DNA from: Phellopilus nigrolimitatus
Lineage: Eukaryota; Basidiomycota; Agaricomycetes; Hymenochaetales; Hymenochaetaceae
Direction: 5' to 3'
Length of the DNA stretch: 64,000 bases
NCBI GenBank assembly: GCA_021029095.1
Contig: JAJOHG010000079.1
Span: forward strand, 57,875 to 121,874
Part shown: piece by piece, positions 33,040-43,770 of the stretch
Position numbering within the stretch: position 1 is the stretch's first letter
How the letters are laid out: every line of letters begins with the position of its first letter
The notes under the pieces: generated by a model
The model's input: the letters and a program-made list of their open reading frames with translations, nothing else
What the model was told of the DNA's origin: nothing
Database searches by the model: none
Program-made: the position numbers and the translations under genes

Positions 33040-33660
33040 TTGGCCAGCCGTAAGCGCACAGTCTACCAGAGCCTTCATGGAGCGGGCTAGACAAGTAAGC
33101 GCATAGTACAGGCCCGGACCGCCATCGCAAAGCACGATGGACTGGGTGTAGTCGCTACCAGGCTACATGCTTAGAAAGTGGTACCGAAAATGACTAGGTT
33201 CTTTCTCCACGGTGGCCCCTCCTCCCTTGCCGCTCTCCGTATGTCGCAATCCCCAATGTGCCGCCTTTGCACTCCCGCTTGCATAACATAACAGACAGAC
33301 GAGAAGACGCAAGCACAAAGATCGGCTAGCCGGGGATCGGAAAGACAAACTGAGTACGCCTGCCTCAGGTACGAAAAAAAAAGTAGAAATAGGCAGTCAT
33401 GACTCCGGCGACGAAAAGAGTGATGAAAGGGAAGAAGATAACGAGGAATATAACGAGGAATATAACGAGGATAATCCAAATGGTGACCCCGTGTTTGCCC
33501 CCAGCGGCAGCTCTGGCGACGAAGCTGAAGAGGGTGAGGCCCTGCTTGAACAGCACAGTGGAATGGGTGGAAGGCGCCGGCGGAACAATCCACAAGTAGC
33601 ATGTGTCCCTTCCCGCACGACATCTTTGTACCCATCTTTTTACTGCACTTCTAAGCATAG
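33040..33660 (+). pseudogene. B4: degenerate family B copy
   Basis: 33060-33210 corresponds to the end of exon 1 and intron 1 of B genes (GAGCGGGCTAGACAAG, CGCAAAGCACGATG, CCAGGCTACATGCTTAG), with in-frame stops. 33400-33600 corresponds to the acidic exon: SGDEKSDERE, EDNEEYNEEYNEDN (a small tandem repeat), GDPVFAPSGSSGDEAEEGEALLE. The basic motif and last exon are not recognisable. It faces the P2 module at 34117. Its partner in the other arm is B5. Confidence 0.55.
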
Positions 33661-33849
33661 AACTCAATGAACATTAATACCTCATCAGCATCGAGTCCAT
33701 GCGTGCACAAAAATCAAAATCCGCGATTCGACGACGCTCAGCTTACGCGGGTTGTAGCAACCTCGCGTGTCGCTAACAGATGGGTGACTATGATACTCCC
33801 GCCGCTATTCCAGTCACTGTCGAAAAATAATGCCAGGTCCCGAACGGCG

Positions 33850-34150
33850 CCTGTGGAGCTCGCCGTCTAGCAGGCGGACGTATACCCGTAAATTATGTAG
33901 GCGCTTGATCATCCCTTGAAAGCTCGGGTCAAGACGATTGAGGAAAGGAGACGGATCTCTCTTTAACAGCCGCCAGAACCGGGGGCCATGGAATATGACA
34001 GAGTAGGAGGATGCGAGAGGTGGGAACCAGAGTGGATCGACGAGAAGGATTGAGAAGATGTACGAGCGAGCGACGGCGGCTTTTATTAAGAAAGGAGTGG
34101 GGGGAGCGTGGTGTATGAGCCTGCGAGACACCTAAAGAAGATGTCAAAGA
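33850..34150 (-). promoter_or_regulatory. P2 module I1 with transcribed flank
   Basis: Minus strand: TTTGACATCTTCTTTAGGTG (34147-34128), TCTCGCAGGCTCA (34116-34128), CTTAATAAAAGCC (34078-34090), then a conserved leader. ATG at about 33989 (ATGGCCCCCGGTTCTGG) corresponds to ATGCCCCCCTTCCCC at 44556 in the I2 copy, but here a stop follows after about eight codons. The flank is homologous to I2 through CGTCTCCTTTCCTC. Confidence 0.6.
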
Positions 34151-34539
34151 CATCGGATGCTCGTGAGTCCTGAGCCTTTTATACTAGCTTCTAATCTCCA
34201 ACTTTTGTGGTGAATCGAAGGGTTTGACTGCTGTACTGCCGGATAGTCACAATTAGTAGGTCCTGCACGTACGATGACAGATTAGCAGATAGGAAGGCGA
34301 AGGATTGTAGTTTTGGAGTACTAAAAACGGATCATTGCCGCAAATCTCCAGTTTGCATTTGTATTAGAGTTTTTGGAAACAAAATTATGTATATGTACAT
34401 CGTTTGACCAAAATAGAGGAAGTACAGTAGCACTACAAGCGAAATACACATAATACGTATGTGTGCTGCATGGAATTGATTTATAGCGGACACAGGTCAC
34501 CATATGGAAAATACCGCGGGGGTCTGTCCTGCAGTGACG

Positions 34540-35190
34540 CAGTACCGCTATCACGTCCGCATCCCGCATCTAGAGCACGGCACGCCCCGCCCCCCAAGTC
34601 ACTGACGCAGAAAACACCCGCTCCCGGACGCCGAAGCCTGAAGCAGAGTTTAAGCCAAATATTGAGACAACGCACGCACGGAGCCGCCAGCGGGATGGGC
34701 GGTCCGTGCGCGCTCGTCTGCGATCCTGTCTGAACTGCGCTTCAGGCGCCGGAGCACACAGAGTCGCGGGCACTTGCCGGTGTGAGCTTGGTTTTTCTTT
34801 TCACGAAGGCAAAGGCTTCCGTTACTGGATGGCGCGCTAGGTCGTGAGGAGAAGTGGCTCGACAGGGAGAGCGGGGAGAAGGAGTGAGCAGATCAGTAAG
34901 TGAAAATACGACCAGGAATATCTGCTTTCCCCGAACATTTTTGTATCTCGCATACCTCGCCACTTCAACATGTCTGCAGCAGTCGACAAGACCCTATCTT
35001 CGGACTCCGACTCGAGTGCTGCGCCGGGGAGACGGCTGTAGCTGCGCTCCAGGAACCCGAAAGGAGGATACTTTTCGAAGAGGTCGACTTCGGCGGCACG
35101 ACCAACGAGGCCTGCCGCACCGCGAGAGCTCTCTTCATCGCCGTGATTAAACTCGCCTGCGGGATCCTGGTACATGCACAAAAATAATCA
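34540..35190 (+). repeat. E1 repeat
   Basis: Blocks near 34600-34640, 34690-34800 and 34880-35130 match 43740-43130 on the minus strand in order. Notable are GCAGAAAACACCCGCT, GGGCACTTGCCGGTGTGAGC (a plausible splice donor after an exon end) and CTGCAGCAGTCGACAAG. A frame with MSAAVDKTLSSDSDSSAAP (34970) ends at a stop after about 22 codons. It is likely the remains of a spliced gene of unknown kind. Family A, B and C motifs are absent. Confidence 0.5.
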
Positions 35191-35766
35191 CGAGAAAACA
35201 CTTCAAAACCACATACGCATGCGCACAGCGAGGGGGCTGGAGGCCGTAGCGCTGTCGTATATCGCGCATCGCTCATGACTTCGACCGCAGACTGACGTAG
35301 GAAGCGGAACTCACTGTGGCTCGCAATCGACGGGAACCAGTTCAAGTCCGAACATGCGATGCGGCGATTAAGACAGAACTAAGGATAAAAACACGTGGGT
35401 GCGCTGGCCGTTCGACCTCTCGCCCTCCGAGGTCAAGTAGGCCGACCTCCACTCTCTACATCCCTGGATACCTGAGCGTCTCGCCCCGGCCGCGTCCACC
35501 AATAGTACGGAATCAAAGAAAAGAAAGAGGGATTCCAGCGACACCTTCGACGCGCCAGACCAGTATCAAAAATGCAGGATTCAAGAGTGACGAACCAAGA
35601 CCGACATTGAACTTGACAGTGCCGCTCTGAGGGATATTGCGTTTGCTCATCTGTCTTCCAGTGATTCTGAAACAGACAGTGGGTGAGGGACGCGGACGGA
35701 GACTGGGGTAATTTCGGAGATGCGGGGCAATTCTTGATGAGCTATATGTACATGCAAACAAGGATG

Positions 35767-35830
35767 GGTTTTTATGGGGATGGGGACGGCGAGCCTGCGA
35801 AGCACCAAAAGAGGCCGTCAAAGGAAATGG
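35767..35830 (-). promoter_or_regulatory. P2 module directly beside the hAT-type insertion
   Basis: Minus strand: TTCCTTTGACGGCC (35813-35826), TTTTGGTGC, TTCGCAGGCTCGCC (35789-35802), then CCATAAAAACC at about 35766-35776. The target-site duplication of the hAT-type element begins 14 bp upstream of the module. Confidence 0.6.
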
Positions 35831-35847
35831 CGTCAGGCATCTGTGAG

Positions 35848-36537
35848 TAGGGCTCCGCACCGTACCGTATACGGTTACGACCGTAAACACTGCCTCTGTA
35901 TACGGTTACAGGCCGTATGAATACAGCCCGTATTAATGGGTACTGGGGCGCTTTACGGTACGGTACAGAGATCTTACGGCCGTATACGGTGTCATACGAT
36001 ATTACGGCTGAGGACTGTATGAATATAGTCTAAAATCTATTTTGTGTGCTTTGATAGTCTGGAAGGCCTTTTTGCTGTCATTGACATCCGTACCAGCCGA
36101 ACACATCCATTGTTGTATCTGTGCAAGTCCAATTCCAACAATTTCAGAACTCATTTGTCATGACTTCAAAGGGTCTTTGCATGAGATTTAGTAAGATATG
36201 TGTTGCAGGGACAGAATTTGTGCTGTGTGTTGCCAACCCGAACACAACGACGCGACGCGCATCAGACCAGAAAAAAACTAAGTAGGAAAATCACGTTTAA
36301 TTTTACTACAAATGGCAAATTTAAACCATGTAAACCTGCACAATACTATATATATAGCATGTAAGTACCGTAAGCCGTATTTACGTCCGTATACGGCCGT
36401 AACATACGGGTATATTACGGATACGGGTCGTACACTACGGCGCCGTACTTTCAAACTCTGAGGAGCTTACGATACGGGTACGGACCCGTATACGGTACGG
36501 CCGTAAACCGTAATTACGGTTACGGTGCGGAGCCCTA
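35848..36537. mobile_element. hAT-type non-autonomous element (690 bp) with 8-bp target duplication
   Basis: The ends are inverted: TAGGGCTCCGCACCGTA at the left and its complement at the right (TACGGTGCGGAGCCCTA with a small internal difference). The flanks carry a perfect 8-bp duplication, TCTGTGAG at 35840-35847 and 36538-36545. The 8-bp duplication and TAGGG-type terminus are hallmarks of the hAT superfamily. Subterminal regions are dense in CCGTATACGG-type repeats in both orientations, typical of transposase-binding sites. The middle is AT-rich without a transposase frame, so it depends on a source elsewhere. Confidence 0.9.
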
Positions 36538-36849
36538 TCTGTGAGCCTTTCGTTGTACATAGCCGGGTTTAAGTGTTCTGTACTTGCCACTTCGTCAGCT
36601 GAAGCCACGAACCGCCGCGTACAGAGCTCAAGGGTTTTGCCATTGCCGCCTGGTAAAATGGCGATTGCCGTTGGCAATACGCATCGCGATATTCTTTTCA
36701 CCTGTAATTTCGGCTCCGGCTGGCAATTTATTCTTAAAATTACCTTTCCGGGAAACAGTTTTATTCTTACCAATGCCTTTTCGAGGTCTAAAAAGGAATC
36801 TCGAGCCTATTATGTACAATTTTGCTAAACCGGCAAAACCAGGCAAAAA

Positions 36850-36991
36850 TGCCTTGCGGACGATAACCAGCGCTGATGGACTGCGCAGACCCATGTAACA
36901 CATGGTCTCCGGGCGCCAACTTCAAGCTCGTGCTGGATAAAGCCTATCCTCTTATCTCCTCCCCCTTCCTCCCCACACGCCGCGCAACCCC
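36850..36991 (+). promoter_or_regulatory. Upstream region of T1, shared with T3 and the T2 relic
   Basis: ACCAGCGCTGATGGACTGCG and CCCATGTAACACATGG, followed by CCTATCCTCTTATCTCC, match 42530-42410 (minus) and 38735-38840 (plus, relic). No clear TATA box. The shared block of about 130 bp ends at the T1 start codon. Confidence 0.5.
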
Positions 36992-37432
36992 ATGATCGTC
37001 ATCGACGACGCCGCGTCGCCCGACTTCAAAAGCCCCGCGGGTGCGCTGCAGCTGCCGCTCCCCGCGACCGCCCCGGGGCGCTCCGCACCGCCGCCGTACG
37101 CGCGCGGGCTCCCCGAGGCCGCCCTGCTGCAGTACCCGCACGACGTGCCCGCGCACGTGCGCCGCAGCTTCCCGCGGGGCGAGCGCGCGCGCCCGCGCTT
37201 CCTCAAGGCGTTCGCGGCCGCGGTGGGCGTGTGGCTCCTCCTGTGCGTCCTCGCCGGGAGCTTCACGGACGTGACGTTCAGCAGTGCGCGCGCGTATTCG
37301 AGTTTCGGCGGGTCGGTGCGTGTCGGCACTTCATCTGTTTTGCGAAGGCAGCTTATGCATGTCTTGCGGAAACGAAAACAGAACACGCGGACCCTGCTGG
37401 TGGAGACGAGCGACATACCTGCTGTGCTGTAA
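36992..37432 (+). CDS. T1: 124-aa single-pass membrane protein, short paralogue of the TSNA-repeat protein
   Basis: Exons 36992-37315 and 37382-37432 (intron 66 bp, phase 0) encode 124 aa. A Pro-rich cytosolic-looking N-terminus (SAPPPYARGLPEAALLQYP) and a basic stretch (RRSFPRGERARPRFLK) precede one membrane span (AFAAAVGVWLLLCVLAGSF, about residues 70-88). A short tail ends VETSDIPAVL. T3 in the other arm has exactly the same exon lengths (324 and 51 nt) and ends at the same codon despite divergence, which supports real coding. The N-terminal half resembles the start of the 495-aa protein at 41015, so these are shortened relatives lacking the repeat domain. Confidence 0.7.
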   Translation: MIVIDDAASPDFKSPAGALQLPLPATAPGRSAPPPYARGLPEAALLQYPHDVPAHVRRSFPRGERARPRFLKAFAAAVGVWLLLCVLAGSFTDVTFSSARAYSSFGGSVRVGTSSVLRRQLMHVLRKRKQNTRTLLVETSDIPAVL

Positions 37433-37579
37433 TCCGGCTGGCGCTGGCGGTAGACTGGCCATTTCGTGTGTTTTCTTAGTCTTTTCTTTTTGCCTTTGGG
37501 CTTATCCTGGCGTATCGGATGTCATTTGTACACTGAACTTCGACACGAAGTATATGTATCAGGTTTCTCATATATATTG

Positions 37580-38010
37580 ATTTGAACGCGAGTGTCCCAT
37601 TCGCGCGCGCGCACTGCGCACAAGTATGGCGAACAGCGGCCAAATGAACAGCGCGGCGGCACCGTATGGTCTCGCCGCGGAGGCCGCGGGCGGGCGGGAT
37701 GGCTGCATAGTGGGCGTATTAGGGCTCGAGAGGGAGGCGCAGTCGACGCGATCCTACGCCTCGCAGCAGAAGCAGTAGAAGCGGCTCCGCGGGCTTCCGG
37801 GCCATTCAATTTCGGAGTCGCGCAGCGAGCACAGAAGGGGGCCGACGTCGATGACTGGGAAGAATCTCCTTGACGAGCGTTCTAGGCTCGGTACCGACAG
37901 CTATTAGTATCTTCTCTCGCAGCACCTGCTTTCCCGCCTCACCGCCGTGCCTTCTCTTCTGAACGTCTGCTCATGTACACAGACTTCATCTGCGGCGCTG
38001 CAGCACAAAT
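37580..38010 (-). repeat. Relic of the T-full upstream region
   Basis: 37753-38010 matches 41166-41420 in the same orientation (GAAGCGGCTCCGCGGGCTTC, TTCGGAGTCGCGCAGC, GACTGGGAAGAATCT). At 41.2 kb this sequence lies just upstream of the intact minus-strand gene, so the 37.8-kb copy is probably the promoter side of a lost paralogue. Confidence 0.5.
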
Positions 38011-38189
38011 ACCGATAACCAATAGGGTCCCAGGTGTGTTATATATATATACACAAAATTCGTATGACTCTGACTACTGCGTCGACGAAGATTTTCGCAG
38101 TCGGCCGTAAACTGTCTGAATACGGGAGCTGTACGAATCCGTCAGCAGAACAACCTACCCAGCGACGCGTCACAGCAGATTAAGGGAAG

Positions 38190-38670
38190 GAGGTGAAGAG
38201 AGATCACAATAACCCGATCTCCTTGATGCCTTCTTCAGCTCGTCGGCGGCTGCCCGGCCTACCGCCTTTCCCTCGCCGCAGCGTTCAGCTCGCCTCTCTC
38301 CGCCCCTCGAAATACTTGCGCAGCACGCAGTCGTCGTCTGTGTTCGTTGCATCGGAGAATGTGCGGGACGCACGCGCGCGAGGACGGAGACGAGCCTGCG
38401 TCTTCTTCTCGCGCGTCTCGAGCGGCCGTGGGCTTCCATCCTCCGTCCCCTGTTTTCGTCCCCCTTTCCACCTTGCTTCTTTTTTCTTATGTAACGCCCA
38501 ACCCCCGCCTGCGACGAACAGCCGCACGGCTCGTGAACAGCGAGCATCTCGAACTCGCACGCGGGCCTCTCCCTAGAGCCCGCCTCCAATCTGCACAGAT
38601 CTAGAGCAGCGCGCCCAAGAGTCGTCCGCCGACGAGCCACCCAAGGCGCAGAAAGAGGGCGTCAAAGGAA
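38190..38670. other. GC-rich stretch ending in a P2 half module
   Basis: Overlapping frames of 70-156 codons on both strands show no domain. GGCGTCAAAGG at 38658-38668 is the first half of a P2 module in minus orientation. The second half is degenerate (AGGCGCAG). Confidence 0.4.
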
Positions 38671-38729
38671 CGGCTCCCCTCGTTGTTCATACTTTGTACA
38701 TATCAACTCGGGATCGCTCTGCGCGACAG

Positions 38730-38972
38730 CACAGGTCGGACGATAACCAGCGCTGGTCGGCTGCGCAGCCCCATAGGTCCCGGGTGTCAACTTCGAGTTC
38801 GAGCTGAATAGATACATCCTCTTATCCTTCCTCTTTTCTCCACGCCGGGGATAGTGAAGTTCACCCATGTCTATTTCCAATGATGTGTTGTGACAATACA
38901 ACGCGTTGGAAATTTAATGCGTGCATAAACCTTTCAAGAATGATATAATCAATTTGTACTGAAATAAGGGAA

Positions 38973-39020
<48 letters not shown>

Positions 39021-39200
39021 GTGCTGTAACAGAGGATATGAAAGCTGGGACCCCCTGTTAAACTCTTTCTCTTCTGGAACGTTGTCGCGTGTCTTGAATG
39101 CCATTTGTACACGCTGTACTGTATGAACACAATATATGTAGCAGGATTCTTATACATCTTCATTCAAACGCAAGCGGCGCATTTGCGCACCGTATGTTAC
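38730..39200 (+). repeat. T2 relic with upstream and 3' ends only
   Basis: 38735-38840 matches the upstream block of T1, and 39080-39190 matches the T1 3' flank (GTCTTGAATGCCATTTGTAC against GTATCGGATGTCATTTGTAC). The coding part between them is gone and replaced by AT-rich sequence. Confidence 0.5.
38976..39015 (+). repeat. (TA)20 microsatellite
   Basis: Forty uninterrupted bases of alternating T and A, inside the T2 relic near the centre of the large inverted duplication. Such tracts extrude cruciforms and are hypervariable. Confidence 0.95.
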
Positions 39201-39338
39201 ATGACAAGTACAACAACAAGAAAGCAACTCTTCAAACTCATTCATTCACAAAAACTCACCTCAGGCGCCCTCACAGAATTGCCACGAGCCAAAGCACACA
39301 CCCCCCAAAAGAGCGACTGGCAAGGGCCCCTCCCATCC

Positions 39339-41015
39339 TCACATCTCGCCCTCGGCCCCCAGCCCGAGCCCCACCTCCGCATTACTCGTCTCCAAATGCG
39401 CCCAGCCCCGTCCCTGGCGCTCGCCCCACTCGCCCCACCACACGCGGCCGTCCGCCCTCCCCTTTCCCGCGCGGTGCACCTCCACCCCGCGCTCGCGCGC
39501 GCGCCCGCTCGGGTCCGCCACGCGCGCGTCGTACTCGACGCGCGGCGCGCCGAAAACAGCGGACGTGCGCAGCGCGAACGCGCCCTCGAACGCCGGGTGC
39601 AGCGCGGCGCGCGCGCGCGCGTTCGAGGTCTTTAGGGTCAGGGTTAGGGGCGCGGAGTGGGAGTGAGAGGGGAAGAGGAGCGTGTTGGGCGCGTTGGACG
39701 TGAGTGATTGGATGGCGAAGCCCGGTGTGACGGCGGGGGAGGAGAGCGCGATGGAGGTGTTTATCGCGCTTTTTTGGTTCGATTCAGCTTGATTGGGACG
39801 GGAAGAGAGAGGAGGGAGAGGAGTGACGCACCCGTTGCTCGTCTTGAGGAGCAGTTCGGTCGCACGCGAGCTCGAGCTGCCTCCGCCGGCGTGCGACATG
39901 GAGACGGACGCGGCGATGATCGCGTTGGACGTGACGAGCTTGAGCGAGGACGACGTGTTGTACGACCCCGTGATGGGCGCGTTGGACGTCTTGAGCGTGC
40001 CAGCCTGCACGTCTACGTTCTGTCATTTTTTTCTCGTGAGCTACACAGACAAACAAATAGGACGCGAGCAGACGGAAAGCGGACCTCTGCGGCGATGCCC
40101 GCGTTGCTCGTCTTCAGGTCGAGCGCGCCGAACGCGAGGCCGGCGGCGAGCCCGTGGCGGAAGCTACTGAAGTCCGTCTCGAGCTTCTTGTATACGCGCC
40201 CCGGCGCGGCGGGGAGCCGCAGGACGACGTCGAAGCGCAGCATGTCGCGCGGGCGCAGCGGACGCCCCGCGCGCCAGTTGTGCGGCGTGAAGATGCCCAC
40301 GCCGTGTTCCTGTGCGTCGTTGAGGTGGGCACCCGCCCCGGAGGCGTTCCGCACGAGCCGGCAGACGGAGGCGCGCTCGAGCGCCTCGGGCGTCCAGTAG
40401 CCCACGCGCACGTCGACGGTGGCCGTGTCCGTCTCGGATGCTGTGTCGGAAGTAGCGGGCTCGATGCGCACGGAGCCGTGCGCGAGCGAGCCGCGCGAGA
40501 GCAGGTAGAGCCCCTCGGCGCCCGCGGGGAGCGTGAAGGAGACCTGAGAGTGGTACGGCGGGGCGTCCATTTTTTCCTTGGCCGGAAGGTCATAGGTGAG
40601 TGAATTTTGCGCTTCAAAGTCGACTTGGAGGGGCGAGAGCGACGCAGGCCAGTCCGTGCGCTCGACGCACGCGCCGACCTCGCCCCTGGCGAACTCGGGC
40701 CAGTCGGTCGCAATGCCCTGTCATTATCGAAATGAGGAAGGGGAGTGCATATGAATGAAGTGAAGGAGGTGGGCTCACCCCGTGTGCGCGGTGCCTGCTG
40801 ACGCCCGCGAGGTCGAGGGCGCTGCGCACGAGCATGGAGAGCATCAGCCAGATTAGCAGCGCGGCGGCGAACGCGCGCCAGAAGCGGCGCCGCGCGGGCT
40901 CGCCGCAGAGGAAGGACGCAGGCGACTGCATGCCAGGCGTGTTTGTGTTGGGTGAGTTGAAGCTCGAGAGAGGGTGCGCAGAGTAGCCGGACTTGGCTGG
41001 GTCCTTCACGATCAT
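39339..41015 (-). CDS. T-full: 495-aa single-pass membrane protein with TSNA repeats (DUF7330-like)
   Basis: Exons 41015-40779, 40717-40085, 40019-39832 and 39768-39339 join to 1488 nt (495 aa); introns are 61, 65 and 63 bp. A short N-terminal tail and RRRFWRAF precede one membrane span (ALLIWLMLSMLVRSALDL, about residues 51-68). The large C-terminal region contains a beta-rich domain (HSQVSFTLPAGAEGLYLLSR) and repeated turns DLKTSNAGI, TLKTSNAPITG, LVTSNAII, LLKTSNG, SLTSNAPN and LKTSNAR. These are typical of DUF4097/adhesin-like beta-solenoids. I associate the layout with basidiomycete DUF7330 proteins, from memory. It probably displays the repeat domain in the secretory lumen or outside the cell. 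It is the only complete member of the T cluster and sits near the centre of the palindrome. Confidence 0.8.
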
Positions 41016-41969
41016 CAGTCAGCGTCGAGCGTTTGGGAATGGAACGCGGGAGGCAGGACGAGTGCTGTGCGCTGCGCTGCGAGGCTTGCGCGAGGCTATA
41101 AGCTCTGCGAGGGTGCTTGTAGTGGGGCTGATGAAGTGGAGGCGCAGTAATCGCACGTACTGCGCCTCGCAGCAGAAGCGGCAGAAGCGGCACCGCGAGC
41201 TTCCGGGCCATTCAGTTTCGGAGTCGCGCAGCTAACGTAGTGATATATGACAGAGGAGTCGACGAGGATGACTGGGAAGAATCTGCTTGACGAACAATTT
41301 AAACGCATCGCAGGCTCGGTACCGCTACTCCTTGCATCTTCCATGGCGCCTGGTTTCCCGCCTCACCGTCGCGCTTTCTCTTCTGCTCATGCGCTCAGAA
41401 TTCGTCTGCGGAGCTGCGATACAAATCCAGAGAATCGGTAGATTCGCAGGTACTGGCTTCGTATGACTCCTAACTCCTTTGCAGGTTCGATTACGCAGTC
41501 TTCTGGCGTTGTCGGTCCACTGCAATGTAACGTGGACAGCATTCAGATACGACTAACATGCGATGTGACAAGGAGTGTGACCCGCCACCCAAACTGGCCG
41601 TTGGTTTGCCACAAACGACCTTCCTCCGGCACAACAAAGCTAAAACAGAAAAATTTGGCCGCACAATCTCTTTTTGACTCGTTACAACAGATCTGAGAAG
41701 CTTTTTTTTTTTTTTCACGCTCACTGTGGATTACGAAGGAAGGTCAAAACCCATAAAAGCGTCACGCTTTTCTGACAAAGCGTGACACTTTGCTCACGTG
41801 ATAATAGTCGTGCTCGAATGCTGTCTACTCGACTTCGCCTTAATTTCCATGATGTGCCTTCGGGCTATTGGACCATATCTTTCAGTGTACAAATGACGTC
41901 CCAAAAACGCCCGGATAAACCAGAAGAAAAAAATACAAAGAAATCTTCCGTCCGCCAGCGGCAGCCGGA

Positions 41970-42402
41970 CTACAGCACGACAGGCACGCTGCGCGTCTCC
42001 GCCAGCAGGGCCCGGGTGTTCTGTTTCGTTTCCGCATAAGCCGGTCTCACAAGAGACAAACAAAGTACTAATACTCACCAACCCGCCGAAGCTCAAGTAG
42101 GCGCCGGCGCTGCTGAGGGCCACGTCTGCAAAGCTACCGGCGAGCACGCACAGGAGGAGCCATACGCACACTGCAGCCGCGAACGCCTTGAGGAAGCGCG
42201 GGCGCGCGCGCTCGCCGTCCGTGAAGGCGCGGCGCGTGTGCGCCAGCATGTCGTGCGGGTACTGCACCGGGGTGGCTTCGGGGAGCCTAGGCGCATACGG
42301 CGGCGGTGCGGAGTACTCCGGGGCGGTCGCGGGGAGCGGCAGCTGCAGCGCGCCTACGGAACGTTTGGAGTCGGGTGACGCGGTGTCCTCGATGACGATC
42401 AT
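41970..42402 (-). CDS. T3: 124-aa single-pass membrane protein, partner of T1
   Basis: Exons 42402-42079 and 42020-41970 (324 and 51 nt; intron 58 bp, phase 0) encode 124 aa. Layout as T1: Pro-rich N-terminus (SAPPPYAPRLPEATPVQYP), basic RRAFTDGERARPRFLK, membrane span AFAAAVCVWLLLCVLAGSF, and a tail ending SVPVVL. Identity to T1 is high around the span and lower in the tail, and no frameshift or stop has accumulated. The N-in, C-out orientation is inferred from the positive charges before the span. Confidence 0.7.
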
Positions 42403-42639
42403 TGGGCTACACGACGTGGGGAGGGGAGTAGGAGGGATAAGAGGATTGATTGTTTGTTCAGTGCGAATTGGAGTTGACGCCCAGGGACCATGTGTTACAT
42501 GGGTCTGCGCAGTCCATCAGCGCTGGTTATTTTTTCAGGCTGCTCGTCTGCCTATAGCTGCGCTCACGGCTCGGCTGACGAAGAGACAATGGAATCCCGG
42601 GCCCCTATGTACAACGGGGGCTCACAACTGCCCGGCGCC

Positions 42640-42810
42640 ATCTCCTTTGACGACCTCTTTAGTCGCCTCGCAGGCTCAGCGTCTCCCTTCTCGTATAAGA
42701 GCCGTTCTTCAAGACACCCCCCCTCAGTCAACAGTCCACCCCAGCCTCCGACTATGCCTCCCACCTACGGTCTGCAACTGGGTTTCTGGAAGACCGACAC
42801 GGAAGCATGA
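42640..42810 (+). promoter_or_regulatory. P2 module with TATA box and short ORF
   Basis: CCTTTGACGACC (42644-42655), then CTCTTTAGTCGC, then CTCGCAGGCTCA (42667-42678), then CGTATAAGAGC (about 42692-42702). The first ATG downstream (42754) opens an 18-codon frame ending at 42810 (MPPTYGLQLGFWKTDTEA). Its start resembles MPP in I2. No larger gene is evident. Confidence 0.6.
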
Positions 42811-43129
42811 TGTCTTTTCAGAGCGGCGCTGTCATTTACAGTTACATTGTCGGTCTTGGTAGCTGTGTTCGAGGTTCCGTGTCGGTTAGATTTTCCGGGA
42901 AAGCCGAGAGGCGAAGGGCCAGCGCGCCTACGTGTGATGCTATCCTTATTTCCGTCTCAATCGCTGCATCCCGCGCTCCGGTTTGTAACCGGGCCGTAGG
43001 CAACGCTCAGCGCGACCGTTTATTTTTCTTACGACACTTCGCCGACTCGGGGCGCGGCAGGGCGCGATGCACGACCTCACTATGGCTCCAGCCCCACACC
43101 ATGCGTATACGTACATATGTGTGTGGATC

Positions 43130-43770
43130 TCTAGCGCGTCATACTGAGGTTTCGTGCATGCACCAGCTGCCGACGAAGTCGACCTCATCGATTATTATCT
43201 TTCTTTTTATTTTCTTTTCTCGGGTTCCTCGAGCGCAGCCGTAGCCGTCTCCCTCGGCGTAGCACTCGAGTGGGGACATGGAGACAGAGCCACGTCGCCT
43301 GCTGCAGACACTCAAGTGTTGAGTTATGCGAGACACAAAAAGGTTCGGAGAAGACAGATGGTCCTGATGTTTTCTCGCTCACTGAACAGTTTCTCTTTCA
43401 CTATTCCCTTTCTCCCTATGGCTATGAAGCCACGATCCTCCTGGCTCAGCGCGTTATCCACTGACAGAATCCTCCGCCTCCTCCGCCGCCTTTGCGACAA
43501 GAAAAAAAATTAAGCTTACCCCGGCAAGCGCCCGCAGCTCCGCGCCGGCGCCAGGCCTACTCCAAAGGCGAAATCGTAGGCGGGTGCACACGGGCGGCCC
43601 AGCCGCGCGCTGGCGGCCCGTGCACCGTCTCGGATTTGCGTGAAATAAAAGCCCCGGCTCCCGGCAGCGGGTGTCTTCTGCGTTGGTGTCTTGTGACGGA
43701 GAGATTTTCGCTATGACTAGGGCCCTGGCGGCGGCGCGGGTCACATTGGGCCTGGGGACGTGATGGGTTG
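43130..43770 (-). repeat. E2 repeat
   Basis: Inverted partner of E1: AGAAGACACCCGCTGCC, GGCGCTTGCCGGGGTAAGC (splice-donor-like), TCTGCAGCAGGCGAC, ACTCGAGTGCTACGCCG. A frame from about 43744 runs into the donor-like site. Frames after it differ from E1, so the product, if any, is unclear. Confidence 0.5.

Larger units (their letters stand above)
28900..37440 (+). repeat. Left arm of a large inverted duplication
   Basis: In order: J2, C2, B2, P2, H2, B4, P2 (I1), E1, P2, a hAT-type insertion and T1. The same series occurs in reverse order and orientation at 50610-41960. Sums of matching coordinates stay between about 78.3 and 79.4 kb, as expected for one palindrome with indels. The 690-bp hAT element is one of the left-arm insertions. 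The arms have clearly diverged. Confidence 0.8.

Noticed and set aside
33397..33618. Minus-strand hydrophobic frames suggesting a membrane protein opposite B4
   Set aside because: These are the complement of the acidic, Asp/Glu-rich exon; such shadows also occur opposite the acidic exons of B1, B2 and B3.
35848..36537. Element as a solo LTR
   Set aside because: Ends are inverted rather than TG...CA direct, and the flanking duplication is 8 bp, which fits hAT and not LTR elements.
38976..39015. Repeat array as CRISPR candidate
   Set aside because: A simple (TA)n tract without spacers; the genome is fungal.
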